Shown here: positions 1 to 11,925 of the stretch, piece after piece | Numbering within the stretch: position 1 is the stretch's first letter | Layout of the letters: each line of letters opens with the position of its first letter | NCBI GenBank assembly: GCA_022606135.1 | Contig: JABYQN010000007.1 | Location: forward strand, 496,001-560,000 | Origin: Fomes fomentarius | Taxonomy: Eukaryota > Basidiomycota > Agaricomycetes > Polyporales > Polyporaceae | Length of the DNA: 64,000 nucleotides | Reading direction: 5' to 3' | Made by a program: the position numbers and the translations under genes | Notes under the pieces: model-generated | Seen by the model: only the letters and a program-made list of their open reading frames with translations | What the model was told of the DNA's origin: nothing | The model's database searches: none

Positions 1-457
1 AATCTTCCCGGTGGGATCGACCTGGACATCTGTTACAAATTCGGCCGGCCGTGCAGCATGGTCCGCCAGAGAGAGGGACCCTTGTTCAGTAAGGGAGGTA
101 GCACCTTCTTCGTACGCAAGGACGAGGAGCTTAGCGTCCGGATGGTCCGTCATGACCAGAAGATGCGATCGTCCCGGCTCCTGAATTGCCCGGAAGCGAC
201 CAATTATTGAGCACTCAGCATACATTGATATCGCGACTTACTGCATTTACCTTTGCCGGAATCGCCTGCAAGCCCACCACCCTACCCCATATGTCCGTGA
301 CACATTCTTCCCTAAGTCCCTCTGGGTGCAGCGAATAGACCACGAGCTTGTCTGCCTTCGCAATTACGAGGTGTTCGAGAGTTGTATTAGTCGTGAGACT
401 GCATTTGAGCGAGCGCGATACGGAAGAAGAGGGGTGGAATGTGCCAACAACTCGCAT
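1..457 (-). CDS. DDB1/CPSF-A (MMS1_N) family protein, N-terminal part, cut by window edge
   Basis: Two exons are visible: 251-457 starting with ATG at 457, then 1-180, joined by a 70-nt GT-AG intron (181-250) in phase 0. About 129 residues are seen. The protein opens MRVVGTFHPSSSV, followed by stretches such as LVIAKADKLVVYSL, REECVTDIWGRV and HLLVMTDHPDAKLLVL. These match the first blade of the beta-propeller found at the N-terminus of DDB1, Mms1 and CPSF160-type proteins. Such proteins act in the nucleus as ubiquitin-ligase adaptors (DDB1) or in mRNA 3'-end processing (CPSF160); the fragment cannot separate these, though the opening looks closer to fungal DDB1. The start is chosen because the propeller motif begins directly after it. 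The rest of the gene lies left of the window. Confidence 0.72.
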
Positions 458-852
458 TGCTGGTCGAGTAGGACGCTGTTCGTGTCGCCGAGGACAGCGA
501 GAGCAACACCGAACAAAAATCTGAAGGCCTGAAGGGTAGTACGCAGTTTGTCGTCCGGTGAAGCCTGGGATTACTTACCAAGAGTTCCTTGAGACGTCAC
601 TCGATTCCCGATCGGGAGCTCATACTTGCCCGCCGGATGCCTCGGGCCGGACAACTTCAAGGTCGAGGTTCGGATCCCACACGTGCAGCCCTCACACAGT
701 TTGACGACTTATACGTGCATGTTGGATCATCAAGCAAATCCAGGAGTTAATACGATAGTATATATTATAGCAAGCCTTTCATACTAGTAACATGGTAACG
801 AATGACATCCGATCCTACTGCGCTGAACCAATAAATATAATAGCTGCAATGT
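458..852. other. Intergenic: DDB1-like promoter and 3' flank of first GMC gene
   Basis: No gene is seen. The stretch lies between the start of the DDB1-like gene and the stop of the first GMC oxidoreductase. A GGTTCGGATCC string near 667 recalls a tRNA T-loop, but no stems or A box support a tRNA. Confidence 0.6.
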
Positions 853-3514
853 TCACTGCCCTGCGCGGACCAACGCAGCCGCACGCTCGGCTAGAATATA
901 TACAGGGCCTTGAGTATGGCCCGAGGGGATGAAAGGCTACAATGATGATTAGATCATCTTGGTGTGTGTTTGGGAGATAAAGAATGGCTACTCACGAAAG
1001 CAGAGGCATCGACAACCCTCAAGCCCTTGGTCCCCTTAACCCTCAAGTTCGCGTCCAATGCGCCTTCCTGGCCGTTACCCATCGCAACCGTGCCGACCGG
1101 ATGGTCGACCGTATCACTCTGGTCGCGGATGAAGGCATCAATCTCGTCGTCCGTCTGTGCCCCGGCGAAGTCGCCGAACTCGCTGATAACGTAGTTCGCA
1201 AAACCGGGCGTCGCGACATACTTGCGCGCAGCTTTGACAGCTTCGCGCATGATCGCGATGTCGAGAGGCGTCGCGAGGAGAGCGGGATTGATTATGGGCG
1301 CATCGAAGGGGTTCGCAGATGCGAGGGAGATATTCCCACCTATATATATCAAGGTATTCAGACAATGACACGACGTGGGTAGGAACATAACTGCGCTTAC
1401 GTGCGGCGGGAGAGATGACAGCGGCCACGAACGAGAAGTAATGACCATCAGTGGGGAAGGCCACGCGCTTGGAGAGGAAGCCGTCCTGTTGAGGCAGTCA
1501 AGGTACTGAGCTCAAGTGGCAACAAACGGGATCACGTACAACCGGAATGAGCTCGAAGTGGGCAGAAGTCGGCCCCGCGCTGGGATCCTGTGCGCCGAGG
1601 GATTCCAACAGGCTCGAGTTTGCGCGGAACCATCCGATCAGGTTCGCGGGGCCAAGTCCAAGGAGACCGGTTCCGTTAGTCTGCCATTGAGCCATGAGCT
1701 GTGCCGCGAAGGTACTGTTGATTCGGATGTCGTCGAGTGTGTTGTTCGCATTAGCGAGCCACGAGAAGGCCAAGAAAGGGTGGTCCTGTCACGGGCGAAT
1801 CTGAGCAGGTCGTATCTAGTGGAAGTCAATGCACCTGAACTGTACCTGTAAATTCTGGCCGATCGCCGGCAAGTCAACGAGGGTCTGGATACCGTTGGCG
1901 GACAGGTGCGACGCGTCTCCGATGCCAGAAAGCATCACTGACAATCATACTTAGCGCCTCAACGGTGCTAATGTCACAGCCCAGAACACTCACGGATGTG
2001 CGGCGTGTTGACAGCACCTGCGGACAAGATAACTTCCTTGGTTGCATTGAGGGTGAACGTCGTCCCTGTATATTCGTGAGACATCGCCATCCCGAGAGCG
2101 CCGGAAAACCACCGCTTACCATCTGCGCGCTGTGCAAACTCTACGCCACGAATGACCGGAACACCTCCTTCAGTGCCGACAGGCACGACTTTCGTAACTT
2201 GAGTGTTGACGAGGACGTCCAGATTTGTCCGATTGAGCGCGAGCGCGAGGTAAGATGTGGCCGACGTGGCGCGCCGACCATCCTGAATCTGTCAGTTTGA
2301 ATGCCGGGACTCATCAGCACACAGCTGGGATTGTGGAGTGAGTCTGCTTCTGGAACTCACGGCAGACTGCGTCCAGCCTGATACGAAGACACGTTGAGCC
2401 ACTGCTACGTCATTGCACACCAATACTGTGGAACTTACTGATGCCGATCGTGTCGCCTGAGTTGGGGTCGAGGTTGAACGGGAGCTGGTCTCCGAATGCC
2501 GTCGAGCCGTTCAGCAGCAATGAGTCAATCTGGAGCGAAACCCCGCCGAGACTGATCGGCAGGACACCTGTGGCAGTGATAGACAACCGTTAGAGATGCA
2601 TACCGGGAGAAGAGGCAGCCGTTGAGCGCACGAACCGTCCTTGTGGATGCGAGGATCAAATTGGCCGGTCGTATCGTGATGGTCAGTGGGAGCGGTCATT
2701 CTGTCCACCTGCGCGACATTTACGATAAGATTTCATTAACCAGAACAACAATGAATGTGGCTTGACCTTGAGAATATGCTCTTGCATATTGTCCCAAGAC
2801 CACCCGTCGTCTCCTGTCACCTGAGCCCAACGGTCGTAATCGTCCTTCGTGCCGCGACAGAATGCCATCTGGTCTGAAGTATAACAGCATGATCCCCATC
2901 AGCCAAAAGAATAAAGTTCGCGGGATGCCAAAAGAATAAAGTTCGCGGGATGCCATAAGAGTGAATTCACATACTGATAGCTGAAGAGCCGCCGAGGACA
3001 TAGCCTCGCGGATAGCCAATGCTCCGATCGTTTAGAGCAACCTGTGGCGTGGTCGTGAAGTTCCAGTCCTGGATATGATACAGACCCACGCCGCAGTGAG
3101 TACTGAGACAGAAAACATTATCATCTCCGACGAGACCCACAAATTGGGAGTTTGCGAGGACACCCGAGCGCCCGGGAATAGATATATCAATATTATCGTA
3201 GTCGCTGTCCGCTTCCGTGAGTAATATGCACGGATGTTCTTGGCTGTGTGAACACACCTTCCACCGGCCTCGATGAGTAGCACTCGAGTGCTAGAGTCTT
3301 CAGACAGTCGGGAAGCCATCGCCGCTCCGCCAGGTCCGGCTGTATCATCGCATAATCAGTATGTCGGATAGAGTGCGATGTCTGCCGAGGTCGTACCTCC
3401 GACGACTATGTAGTCATAGGACTTGCTGAGAACATTCTGAGGCGGGCTTTCAAAGAGAGTGGCAAGGGCGAGAGGAATGCAAAGAGTAAAAGAGATTATA
3501 AAGCGATTGAGCAT
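853..3514 (-). CDS. GMC oxidoreductase, aryl-alcohol-oxidase-like (copy A)
   Basis: Secreted FAD enzyme of the glucose-methanol-choline family. Aryl-alcohol oxidases oxidise aromatic alcohols outside the hypha and release H2O2 for peroxidases. The model has more than ten exons. The first ones are 3397-3514, 3258-3339, 3141-3204, 2975-3068, 2767-2873, 2636-2708 and 2439-2567, and their phases agree. A hydrophobic signal peptide follows MLNRF. The dinucleotide-binding glycine motif is restored by splicing ([20 protein letters not shown]), followed by LLIEAGG. Further landmarks are [31 protein letters not shown] and LSGIGD. The catalytic histidines are expected in [10 protein letters not shown] and in SGHTQGPVY of the last exon. 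The stop is at 853-855. No break is seen. Copy B lies 2 kb upstream on the same strand. Aryl-alcohol oxidase is favoured over methanol or glucose oxidase by the VDHHDTTGQFDP-type motif. Substrate is not shown. Confidence 0.88.
2903..2952 (-). repeat. Perfect 25-nt direct duplication inside an intron of GMC copy A
   Basis: Two identical 25-nt units, each beginning CCAAAAGAATAA on the + strand, lie at 2903-2927 and 2928-2952. They are in the intron between the exons ending at 2975 and starting at 2873. The homologous intron of copy B lacks the repeat, so it arose after the gene duplication. Confidence 0.9.
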
Positions 3515-3576
3515 TGTGAAGATTGTTGGAAGATCGTGAAGCTTGAGGCCTGAAGTGCTACGGTCCCAAGCCCCGA

Positions 3577-3585
3577 CTTTTATAG
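3577..3585 (-). promoter_or_regulatory. TATA box of GMC copy A
   Basis: CTATAAAAG on the minus strand, about 63 bp upstream of the ATG at 3514. A related box sits at the same place before copy B. Confidence 0.7.
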
Positions 3586-3959
3586 ATTTCCGTCGTGGTC
3601 GTGTTGCCGCCCCGACCGCGCGAGGCGCAGCCGGACCACCAGGTCGCCGCTGTGACCAGGTGAAATTGTGACAGCCAGGTACAGGTTGCTTTGACAGATC
3701 CGGCCTGTAGACGCAGGAAAGTGCAACCGCCATTCGAGCCCGTAGAATTGCCTCGTCCGGAGGGCATAGCACGGGTCGGGTCTACCCTTGACGGTTACGG
3801 TGTGAACTCTATCGTTGACCAGGGGCAGGTCATGGGCTAGAGGACATTGGTGCGAGGTAGCTCAATCGTGACCCTTTTGAGCTCTGTCCGAAGACCTCCC
3901 AGCCCCTACGGGTCCGCAACTGAATCAGTTTGACCTCTCTCAACGCTGTGATAGAAGAT

Positions 3960-5400
3960 TGGTTTCCTTTTTTTGTTCAATGTAATTTATCACTACTTCG
4001 AGTACACGAAAGCACTCTTAGCGCAAGGGCATATCTCATTTCTCCAATCTACGTACTGGAGGCTGGAGCAGCGGCAGAGTGAATATTGTGGCATCACATC
4101 GATTAAGAAAATACCCGAAACGTCGGGTTGCCTGCCATTCCGCAGGTGGCGGCTCCACATATCCGGCTGAGAAAAGGCACCGTAGTCTTTGACCTGTGTC
4201 CTTGAGAGTTGTCACATAGCGGTCTGGGCAGTTACATGATGTGTGTCAACGTACTCACGTTTGGGGTGGAGGATCATTGGATACCACTATGCCGAACTGG
4301 TGCCGAGGTGGTTCATAAGTAAATGTCAACGGCGCATCCGAAACATACCAGAACTCAGCGCGCACAGGATCATGTCCCCCAAGAATAGACACGCTTGAGA
4401 TGGCCGCCTTGGGGGCGACCACTGTCACAGAATCCCGCCCGCAGTCGGAATCATAGCCTTCGGATTAACAACGACTTCCTGAGAATCTATATCTAATTCG
4501 TAAGCTGCCAGTACATAAGCGAAAGTCAGGAACATGACGCGTACGAACCCTGACCAGCGACCGGAAGCAACTAACCGCGCGTCTCGCTGCAAGCGTCCTC
4601 TTCCCTCTTCAACTCCCTCGAGCTGTAACACTGCCATCGTGAGGCACGTCTTCCCACCTTCTTCAATTGGTAGGACATGCTAAGGAAGAGCATACTTCGC
4701 GCTCTTGCGTGCGCACAATCACCGGAAAACAGCCGATCGAACCGCGCTTCCAACATTTCCCTGGCTCATCATGATGGTTCAGCCATCTCTGCGCACAGTG
4801 CCATGTTGGCGTGGGAGCTCCAAGATGGAGAAGATTGCAATGGTGTATGTCTGCTGCTACTTTCGAGACCGATTCTCGGATCATCAGTCAAATGGCCAAC
4901 ATCCGACCGCCTAGAGCCTGAGGTGGAAACAAAAAGGAACTCCCAACGCTTGCAAGGACTCGGAGCCAGACAATGTTGGTTGTCACGGGAAGAACATAGA
5001 TGACGATGGCCCAGGCGATAGAGAAGAGGGGACTATGAGAGAGGGACGTGGCAGCATCATGATGAACTACAGTACAGTAACACAGTCACGTAGTCACAGC
5101 ATAAACGCCTGTTTGTGTTGGTTGCGGAGTGTGAATCTCGATAATCTTCTACTTTGCCACGCCTGTCGGATTCTGAGCCCCGGCCCAGCGTGACCCATGT
5201 TCACCCAACTCCACGACGGGCTTACCTCCCCCCATTGACTTGAGGCGTTCGTACCGATGTATGCTGCGGCAAGGATAAAGCGCATGCCACCCTTCTAACA
5301 ACCACTGGCAGCCGGTGCCAGGCCAGACAACGTCTAGCGTGGTGGCATTCGAGGTTCCCACTGGTGAGTCTTCGTTGTTCTCAGGTAATTGGTTCGAATC
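3960..5400 (-). pseudogene. Coding-like relic upstream of GMC copy A, duplicated before copy B
   Basis: The intergenic block has short open stretches but no convincing gene. The best is on the minus strand at about 4262-4465. It is open for some 65 codons, contains VSILGGHDPVRAEFWYV and APLTFTYEPPRHQFG, and ends at a good GTGAGT splice donor. A second piece near 5290-5345 contains LDVVWPGTG. The same sequence, more decayed, lies at about 8560-9320 upstream of copy B, so the relic was duplicated together with the oxidase. The family is not recognised. It could also be a low-identity functional gene whose exons I cannot join, or duplicated promoter sequence. Confidence 0.35.
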
Positions 5401-5572
5401 ATGATTTGTATGCTCACTCGAAGTCTTAACTCAGGGAGCATGATGGATGACTCGGAAGATATAGATTACAACAATCCTTCTCTCTACTAGTACACAGTAC
5501 TACAACAGTGATATCAATGACATCCGAACCTACCGCCAACTGTCGAACAAATATCGCGATCAGCAACACCGC

Positions 5573-8202
5573 TCAATACCCTGCACGGACCAGTGCGGCC
5601 GCACGCTCAGCCAGGATGTACACCGGGCCTTGCGTGTGGCCCGACGGAATGAATGGCTGCAACCGAAGTGAGAACATGAGTCTCGCCAGAGACCGAGAAT
5701 GGGTGCTCACGAAAGCAGATGCATCGACAACCCTCAGACCCTTGGTGCCTTTCACCCGCAAGTGGGCATCCAACGCGCCTTGTTGACCCTTGCCCATCGC
5801 GACCGTGCCCACCGGATGGTTAACGGTGTCGGACTGGTCGCGAATGAACGCATCGATCTCCGCATCGGTTTGCGCCTTGGCAAAGTCGCCAAACTCGCTG
5901 GCAACGTAGTCAGAGAATCCGGGTGATGCGACGTACTTGCGCGCAGCCTTGACGGCTTCGCGCATGATCGCGAGGTCGAGAGGCGTCGCGAGCAGGGCGG
6001 GGTTGATCACCGGCGCGTCAAAAGGGCTCGCGGACGCGAGAGATATGTTCCCACCTGTGTAAGTCAAACATGCTCAATCGGTGACATGACGTGGGTAAAA
6101 GAACGGCTGCGCTTACGTGCGGCGGGAGAGATGACGGCGGCCACGAATGAAAAATAGTGACCATCAGTGGGGAAGGCCACGCGCTTGGAGAGGAAGCCAT
6201 TCTATCGAGGCTGCTTTGGTACCAAGCTCAAGCGGCAGCAAAGCGGGATGACTCACGACTGGGATCAATTCGAAGTGCGCAGAAGTCGGCCCCGCACTAG
6301 GATCCCGTGCGCCCACGGAAGCTAGCACACTCGAGTTCGCACGGAACCATCCGATCAGGTTGGCCGGACCAAGTCCAAGGAGACCGGTTCCGTAATTCTG
6401 CCATTGAGCCAGAAGCTGTGCCGCGAATGTACTGTTGGTACGGATGTCGTCGAAAGTGGTGTTCGCCTTGGCGTACCACGAGAAAGCAAGGAAGGGATGG
6501 TCCTATCACAAAGACGTGTAAGCCCTTTGTATCTGGCGAGAAAGACAACATATGATTGGATGTACCTGCAAATTCTGACCGACCGCCGGTAAGTCCACGA
6601 GCGGCTTTATGCCGCGGGCTTTCAAATGCGAGGCAGGTCCGATACCAGAAAGCATGACTGTAGACATCAATTAGCAAATCCATAGTGACTTCATCACAGT
6701 CTGGGCACACTGACGGATATGCGGGGTGTTCACAGCTCCTGCGGACAGGATGACTTCCTTCTTGGCAGTGAGGGTGACGTTTCGACCTGCGTTGTTCGTG
6801 AGACATAGTCGACTCAAAGAAGTCGGGAGCGCCACCGGTTACCATCTGCGCCCCGCACGAATTGGACGCCGCGAACAACTGGGACCTTTCCTTCTAAGCC
6901 GACAGGCACGACTTTCGTAACCTGTGTGTTGACGAGCACGTCCAGATTCTTTCGGTCGAGTGCGTGCGCAAGATAGGATGTAGCCGACGTGACGCGCCGA
7001 CCGCCCTGGATCTGTCAGTTTGAATCCGGGATTACGTCAAGAACACTGCCATCATCGCTAAATCGGGACCTGAAACTCACGGCAGACTGTGTCCAGCCTG
7101 ATACGCAGATATACTCAGCCATATATTGTCACCCTATACTGGATACTGTGACACTTACTAATTCCGACGGTGTTGCCCGAGTTTGAGTCGAGGTTGAACG
7201 GGAGCTGGTCTCCGAATACCTTGGAGCCGTTCAGAAGCAAAGAGTCTATTGACAGCGACACTCCACCCAGACTGATTGGCATAGTGCCTGTATCCGCGAA
7301 TAAAAATGTATCAGAGGAGTATATTAAACGAAAGCGGCTGTCGGTGAGCGGACGTACCATTCTTGTGAATACGAGGATCAAACTGGCCAGTCGTGTTGTG
7401 GTGGTCGACGGGGGCGGTCATCCTGTCAACCTATGTGACATGTGCGATGAGGCGGCGTTCGCTAGAACGACAGTAGGGCGGTGTTAACCTTCAGGATATG
7501 CTCTTGCATATTGGCCCAGGACCACCCGTCGTCTCCTGTGACTTTAGCCCAACGGTCGTAATCATCCTTCGTTCCGCGATAGAAAGCCATCTGGTCTAGA
7601 GTACAACAGGGGCCGGTGAATAGAGTTTGCACGATGTCATGGGCAAGATTTGACATACTGATAGCTGAAGAGCCACCGAGGACATAGCCTTGTGGGTATC
7701 CAACGATCCGATCGTTCAGAGCAACCTGTGGCGTGGTCGTGAAGTTCCAGTCCTGGACACAAGACGGAGTCAAGCAGCAGAGTCAGCGTCGAGACACAGA
7801 GACAAGTGTATCATGTCTGTCAAGACCCACAAATTGGGATTTAGCAAGCACACCAGAGCGCCCTGGGATGGCTATATTGAGGTTGTCGCAGTCGCTGTTC
7901 ACTTCCGTGAATACTGTTCAAAGAAGTTCGTGGCTACGTGACACACCTGCCACCAGCCTCGATGAGTAGGACTCGGTTGCGGGAATCTTCAGACAGTCTT
8001 GAAGCCATCACCGCTCCGCCAGGTCCGCCTATAGCATCACACAGTCACACACAGTACGGAGAGTAATGCCCGCGATGGACGTACCTCCGACGACGATGTA
8101 GTCGTAGGACCTGCTGAGAACATCCCGATTTGCACTTTGAAGGAGACTGCTAAGGACGAGAGGAATGCAAAGGGTGATGGAAACTAGAAGGGGGTTGAGC
8201 AT
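5573..8202 (-). CDS. GMC oxidoreductase, aryl-alcohol-oxidase-like (copy B)
   Basis: Tandem paralogue of copy A with matching intron positions in all parts compared. It starts MLNPLL with a signal peptide. Splicing gives [17 protein letters not shown] and LLIEAGG, then [48 protein letters not shown] and [13 protein letters not shown]. The last two exons give [10 protein letters not shown] and [20 protein letters not shown], which carry the two expected catalytic histidines. The stop TGA is at 5573-5575. The protein is expected to be a secreted FAD oxidase that makes H2O2 from aromatic alcohols. A clear difference from copy A is Asn rather than Asp just before the first catalytic His; most family members I recall have Asn there. 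No frameshift was found. The two genes read in the same direction with 2.06 kb between them. Confidence 0.88.
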
Positions 8203-8276
8203 TGTGGAGGGTGTTTGAAAGTTATGAAGCTTTGAAGTTTGAGGCCTGAGGTGCTATGCGGCTGTCCCAACGTCCG

Positions 8277-8286
8277 CCTTTTATGT
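8277..8286 (-). promoter_or_regulatory. TATA-like box of GMC copy B
   Basis: ACATAAAAGG on the minus strand, about 75 bp upstream of the ATG at 8202, aligned with the CTATAAAAG of copy A. Confidence 0.5.
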
Positions 8287-8559
8287 GTTGTGGTCGTGTC
8301 ACCGCACCGCACACGCCAGCCGCAGCCAGGCTACCATGTCAATTCTGTGACTGGGTGAAATGGCGGCAGATCAAGGCACATGTAGCTTTGACAGATGTTG
8401 TTCAGGTTCATATGACGAAACTAGCGTGAGATCCTGTAGACCCAAGTCAGGTTGGCGGTACGGTTGGAATCCGCAATCCAAGAACTTGAGGAGTATCCGC
8501 AATTAAGGCATCCTAGCCTGGGTCTTGCAGCCATGTGGCAAAGAATGAATACCAACTAC

Positions 8560-9620
8560 ACGTATTCGTGGTGTACACACCTAAGCATAAGGGCACACCT
8601 CACTTCCCCTATCTAAGCCCTATGTGCTGGGGCGGCGGCGAAGTAGTTTGTGTGTCACCTGTTCTTCGGTAAGATTTCGGGCTGCGAATGCGAAAATGGC
8701 GGTGCCTCACTCCCGGCCCTAGGAAAAGGCATTTCAATCTTCTCGCCTGTGCTCGCCTTGACCAATCTCTGGGGGCGACGTCATATAACCATACAGACAG
8801 TGGCGTACTAGACGTCAGCTTACCTGTAAATAACCTCCGTCATCACCATGCCGAAGTGGTGCACAAGGACATGTCAACGGCGGATCCCAAACATACCGGA
8901 ACTGTCGCGCACAGTTTCAACTTACCCAAGAATAGACGAGCTTGAGGTCGCCAGATTGGGACAGTCACTGTCACAATTCACCGCCCGGAATCGGAACATA
9001 GCCTTCGGATTCACACACTCATGGGCCCTGAGCAGTTCATAACTTGCAATCTGCAACAGTATGTACACTGTGAGTGAGACTTCAGCAAAAGTAAGAGAAA
9101 ATAACTAACCGCATGCCATTCTACAACCACTCTGGTGCCCCCTCAACCTCCTCGATTTCCAATGCCGCGAGTGCAGTCACGAGATCAGTCTTTACTCCTG
9201 GCCAAACGACAGCCTGCGAATTGAATGTACCCATTGCGCTTCTGCATCCGCATTGTGACAAAAGGCGGCAGAAGAAAGAACCGATCAGTCTAGCCCATCC
9301 TCTTCAGATGCGCTTCGATTCCGCCCATAGTCCTCACGTCTGCTGCAGGATCACCTTGACATGAGAGTGTTGAGGTAAGAGGATAGATCCCGCGAGGTAC
9401 GCTATGGCGGTGACCGGATCGCTGATCTAGGTCTATAGCGGCTAGACCCGGACACAGAATATCGCGAGGTATCGGTGCCCAGTGCTGCCGTGACGTCTGC
9501 AATCCATCCAGAAGGTGCGCGAGAGACATGGGAGAAAGGGAACGGGGGCACATTGTAGTCTGAGCCTGAGGCGAGAACAGCTGCGTATTCGTGCATCTTC
9601 TGCTAGCTAATGGAAGTCCC
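8560..9620 (-). pseudogene. Decayed relic upstream of GMC copy B (partner of 3960-5400)
   Basis: Minus-strand fragments include MGTFNSQAVVWPGVKTDL near 9230 and a piece with ASGSDYNVPPFPFSHVSRAP near 9500-9560. Stops and frame changes break any longer reading. The 8820-9020 part aligns by eye with 4261-4460 over about 200 bp, including the string near CCAAGAATAGACGAGCTTGAG, but its open frame is interrupted. The family is unknown. It marks the right-hand edge of the tandem duplication that includes the oxidase. Confidence 0.35.
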
Positions 9621-11214
9621 ACTAGCCTTTACCCAGGCATTCGGAACATTGCGACCGACACATTAAGACCACGACACAAAAGCCCATACCTTACTAGTGT
9701 GCGATCCGACTCTTTTACAGTGCTCGACGGATGCTGTCAAGATGCAAGTAATCCCAATATAGCAACTTACACCCGCAGCGCACGGCAGGACTCGAAGTCC
9801 GCGACCTCCGCGCGCATCGCTGATCATGAATCGTGGAATGGGGTTCAATCGATTTGTATGTACCCGTTCGTCGAGCCCATACTGCACACTTAGCCTCACG
9901 TACAGCAGACCCATCGATTGATACTCTCTTCTTGCCAAGAAAGGCACCTTTGGTCTGAGCGCAGCGGCGCGTGCATTGTGTACATCCTCAGCACTGATGC
10001 CACACTCTCGCTGCAGCACCCCCTGGTCACGACACCCTCATCTTTTGCGGTACTGCTGTGCTGCAACACCCTGACAGTTGTCACAAGGCCGCCATACTAC
10101 CAGGTCACGATACTGCCAAACTGGAGACTACCGCAGTGCCGCAGCGAGAACACTGCACGTGCTCCTCTTACAACCTCTACAGCAGTGGCGGGTGTCGCAA
10201 GATCGTAACTGCGCCGCACTTGTTGCAGCAACGACCTGTCTGCGGCGCCGGTCCGTATCCGAAGCCCTGGTGGTTCTGAACGTCGTTGGACCACGGATCA
10301 ACCCCGACATCGCAGTATCGGAATGGCCAGGAACATGAGGGTGATGGATATCTAGGTGCTCTGAAGATCAAAGACGCACCACATCACGCTGTGTTCGTGC
10401 TGAGGACTGGACTTCGCGGAACCTCTATTCCGCGACACCAGGTCTGATATCGCAGTCCCGCAGTGACGACGATCATTGGCATACTCAAGAAACACTTTTC
10501 CACGTTCGGTACGGCATCGGGAAGGAGTCGTATACCCATTGTAGCAACTTGACTCGGCCAAATCGTGTGCGGTATTTCTCGCATGGAATCCGATATTTTC
10601 CCATCAGACACCGCCTGAGTTCAAGGAAAATGTGTGCGGGATTGGAGATGCTGCTTCGGTTGTAGCTAGGAACTAGAGACTCACTTTCGATGGGCGATTG
10701 ATCGGAAGAAGACAAAACAGCATGAAATGAGAGTGCGTACCATATGTCTGCGTTAACGAGACTCCTGCCGTCACTAGATACAGAAAGAGAACAAATCAGG
10801 GGAAGGTGGAATCAGCGTCGTGTATGTGAGACACCGTTGAGAGCCTGAGGCGGCGGTGAGAGTCAGAATTCCAACATAGACGCCTTTCCACCGGACCAGT
10901 GGCCCCGCATCCGACTTGGCTTGGAGTAAGTCCTATCTACCTATCTCCAATCTCGAACGACTAACCACCAATCTCGAAGCATCCCAAGTTCAAGACGTTG
11001 CTTGCGATTGGCGGCATCGGCAGTGGGCACGCATCCTAACCCGATGGCAGAAGAAGTTCTCTCAGCATGGGCCCATATTGAACCTCAGGGTTTGTGGCGT
11101 TCAGAGCGTCGCATCCGGATCTCCGGAGTGGGGTCGGCAGCACGTCTTACTGAAGCTGCAACTTGAGGACGGCGAATGTGCTGTGTCGTTGGATGCTCTC
11201 ATTCATTGTAGTAT
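9621..11214. other. Gene-free stretch before the glyoxal oxidase relic
   Basis: No gene, RNA or repeat is recognised. An open frame runs from 10916 into the glyoxal oxidase relic, but its first 100 codons do not look like any family I know and it changes frame relative to the relic. Confidence 0.5.
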
Positions 11215-11925
11215 GACATCCAATGGATCGCCCCTGCTCTTGGCATGCCAATGCTCCCGCATCAGCTCACTCCGCAAGTCATCGAGAAGGGCTGGGAGGT
11301 CGAACACATGCTCGAGCCCCGCACTATGCCCGAGCTTGTGCACATCGCGAACGGTCAGATCCTCATCGCAAACGGCGGCCAGTAGGGCTTCGCCGCGATG
11401 CACACCGTGCAGGATCCCATCGGGAACTCAAACGCGGACCGCCCCGTGCTCACTCCGTCCATCTACAGCCCCGACGTGCCACTTGGGCGGCGGATCTCGA
11501 ACGAGGGCATGCCGACGTCTGAGGTCCCGCGCCTGTATCACTCGAGCGACACGCTTACGCCACAAGGGCGACTTTCCAATCGTGGGCAGCAATCCGAACG
11601 CACAGACGGTCGTTGGCCCCGACGTGGTGTTCCCAAACGAGTTCTGGGTGGAAACGCTCGAACCCGTCGTTCATTTCGTCGAGCGGCCGAAGATCCTCGA
11701 CACGAGTCCCTTAGTACAAGCTGCTGTTTGGCTTGAAGAGCGTGATAGCGTCACGGTTCCGATCTCCCTCCCGTCGTCGCTGAGTAACACTGGTGCAAAG
11801 GCGCAGTCTCTCTTCCGGGAAGTTCGTCCGCCCATTGACGTTTGGTGCGGCAATTAGCTACCTTGATGGACCTCCGAGGGTTCTCGAGCCATGCGTTCCA
11901 CTCCAACGCACGTCTTGTCTGAGTC
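11215..11925 (+). pseudogene. Glyoxal oxidase (copper radical oxidase) pseudogene fragment
   Basis: A glyoxal-oxidase-like protein can be read across three frames. It begins [20 protein letters not shown] and continues with [14 protein letters not shown], then an in-frame TAG at 11383-11385, then [18 protein letters not shown] and [18 protein letters not shown] one-base shift near 11566 leads to [16 protein letters not shown] and [15 protein letters not shown] further frame change leads to GFSSHAFHSNARLV and another stop near 11921. The Tyr-His pair of RLYHS corresponds to copper ligands in intact enzymes, which oxidise aldehydes and make H2O2 outside the cell. The N-terminal part with the cross-linked Cys and the C-terminal domain are missing. 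It cannot encode a working enzyme. Nearby intact oxidases make an H2O2-supply locus plausible. Confidence 0.82.

Noticed and set aside
640..690. Possible tRNA (GGTTCGGATCC)
   Set aside because: The T stem does not pair and no A box or anticodon arm is found.
5385..5405. Possible B box (GGTTCGAATC)
   Set aside because: No A box at the right distance and no tRNA fold.
10916..11857. A 313-codon open frame taken as one intact protein
   Set aside because: The second half reads as glyoxal oxidase only by switching frames; the literal frame is Ser/Arg/Cys-rich there and is a shadow of the relic.
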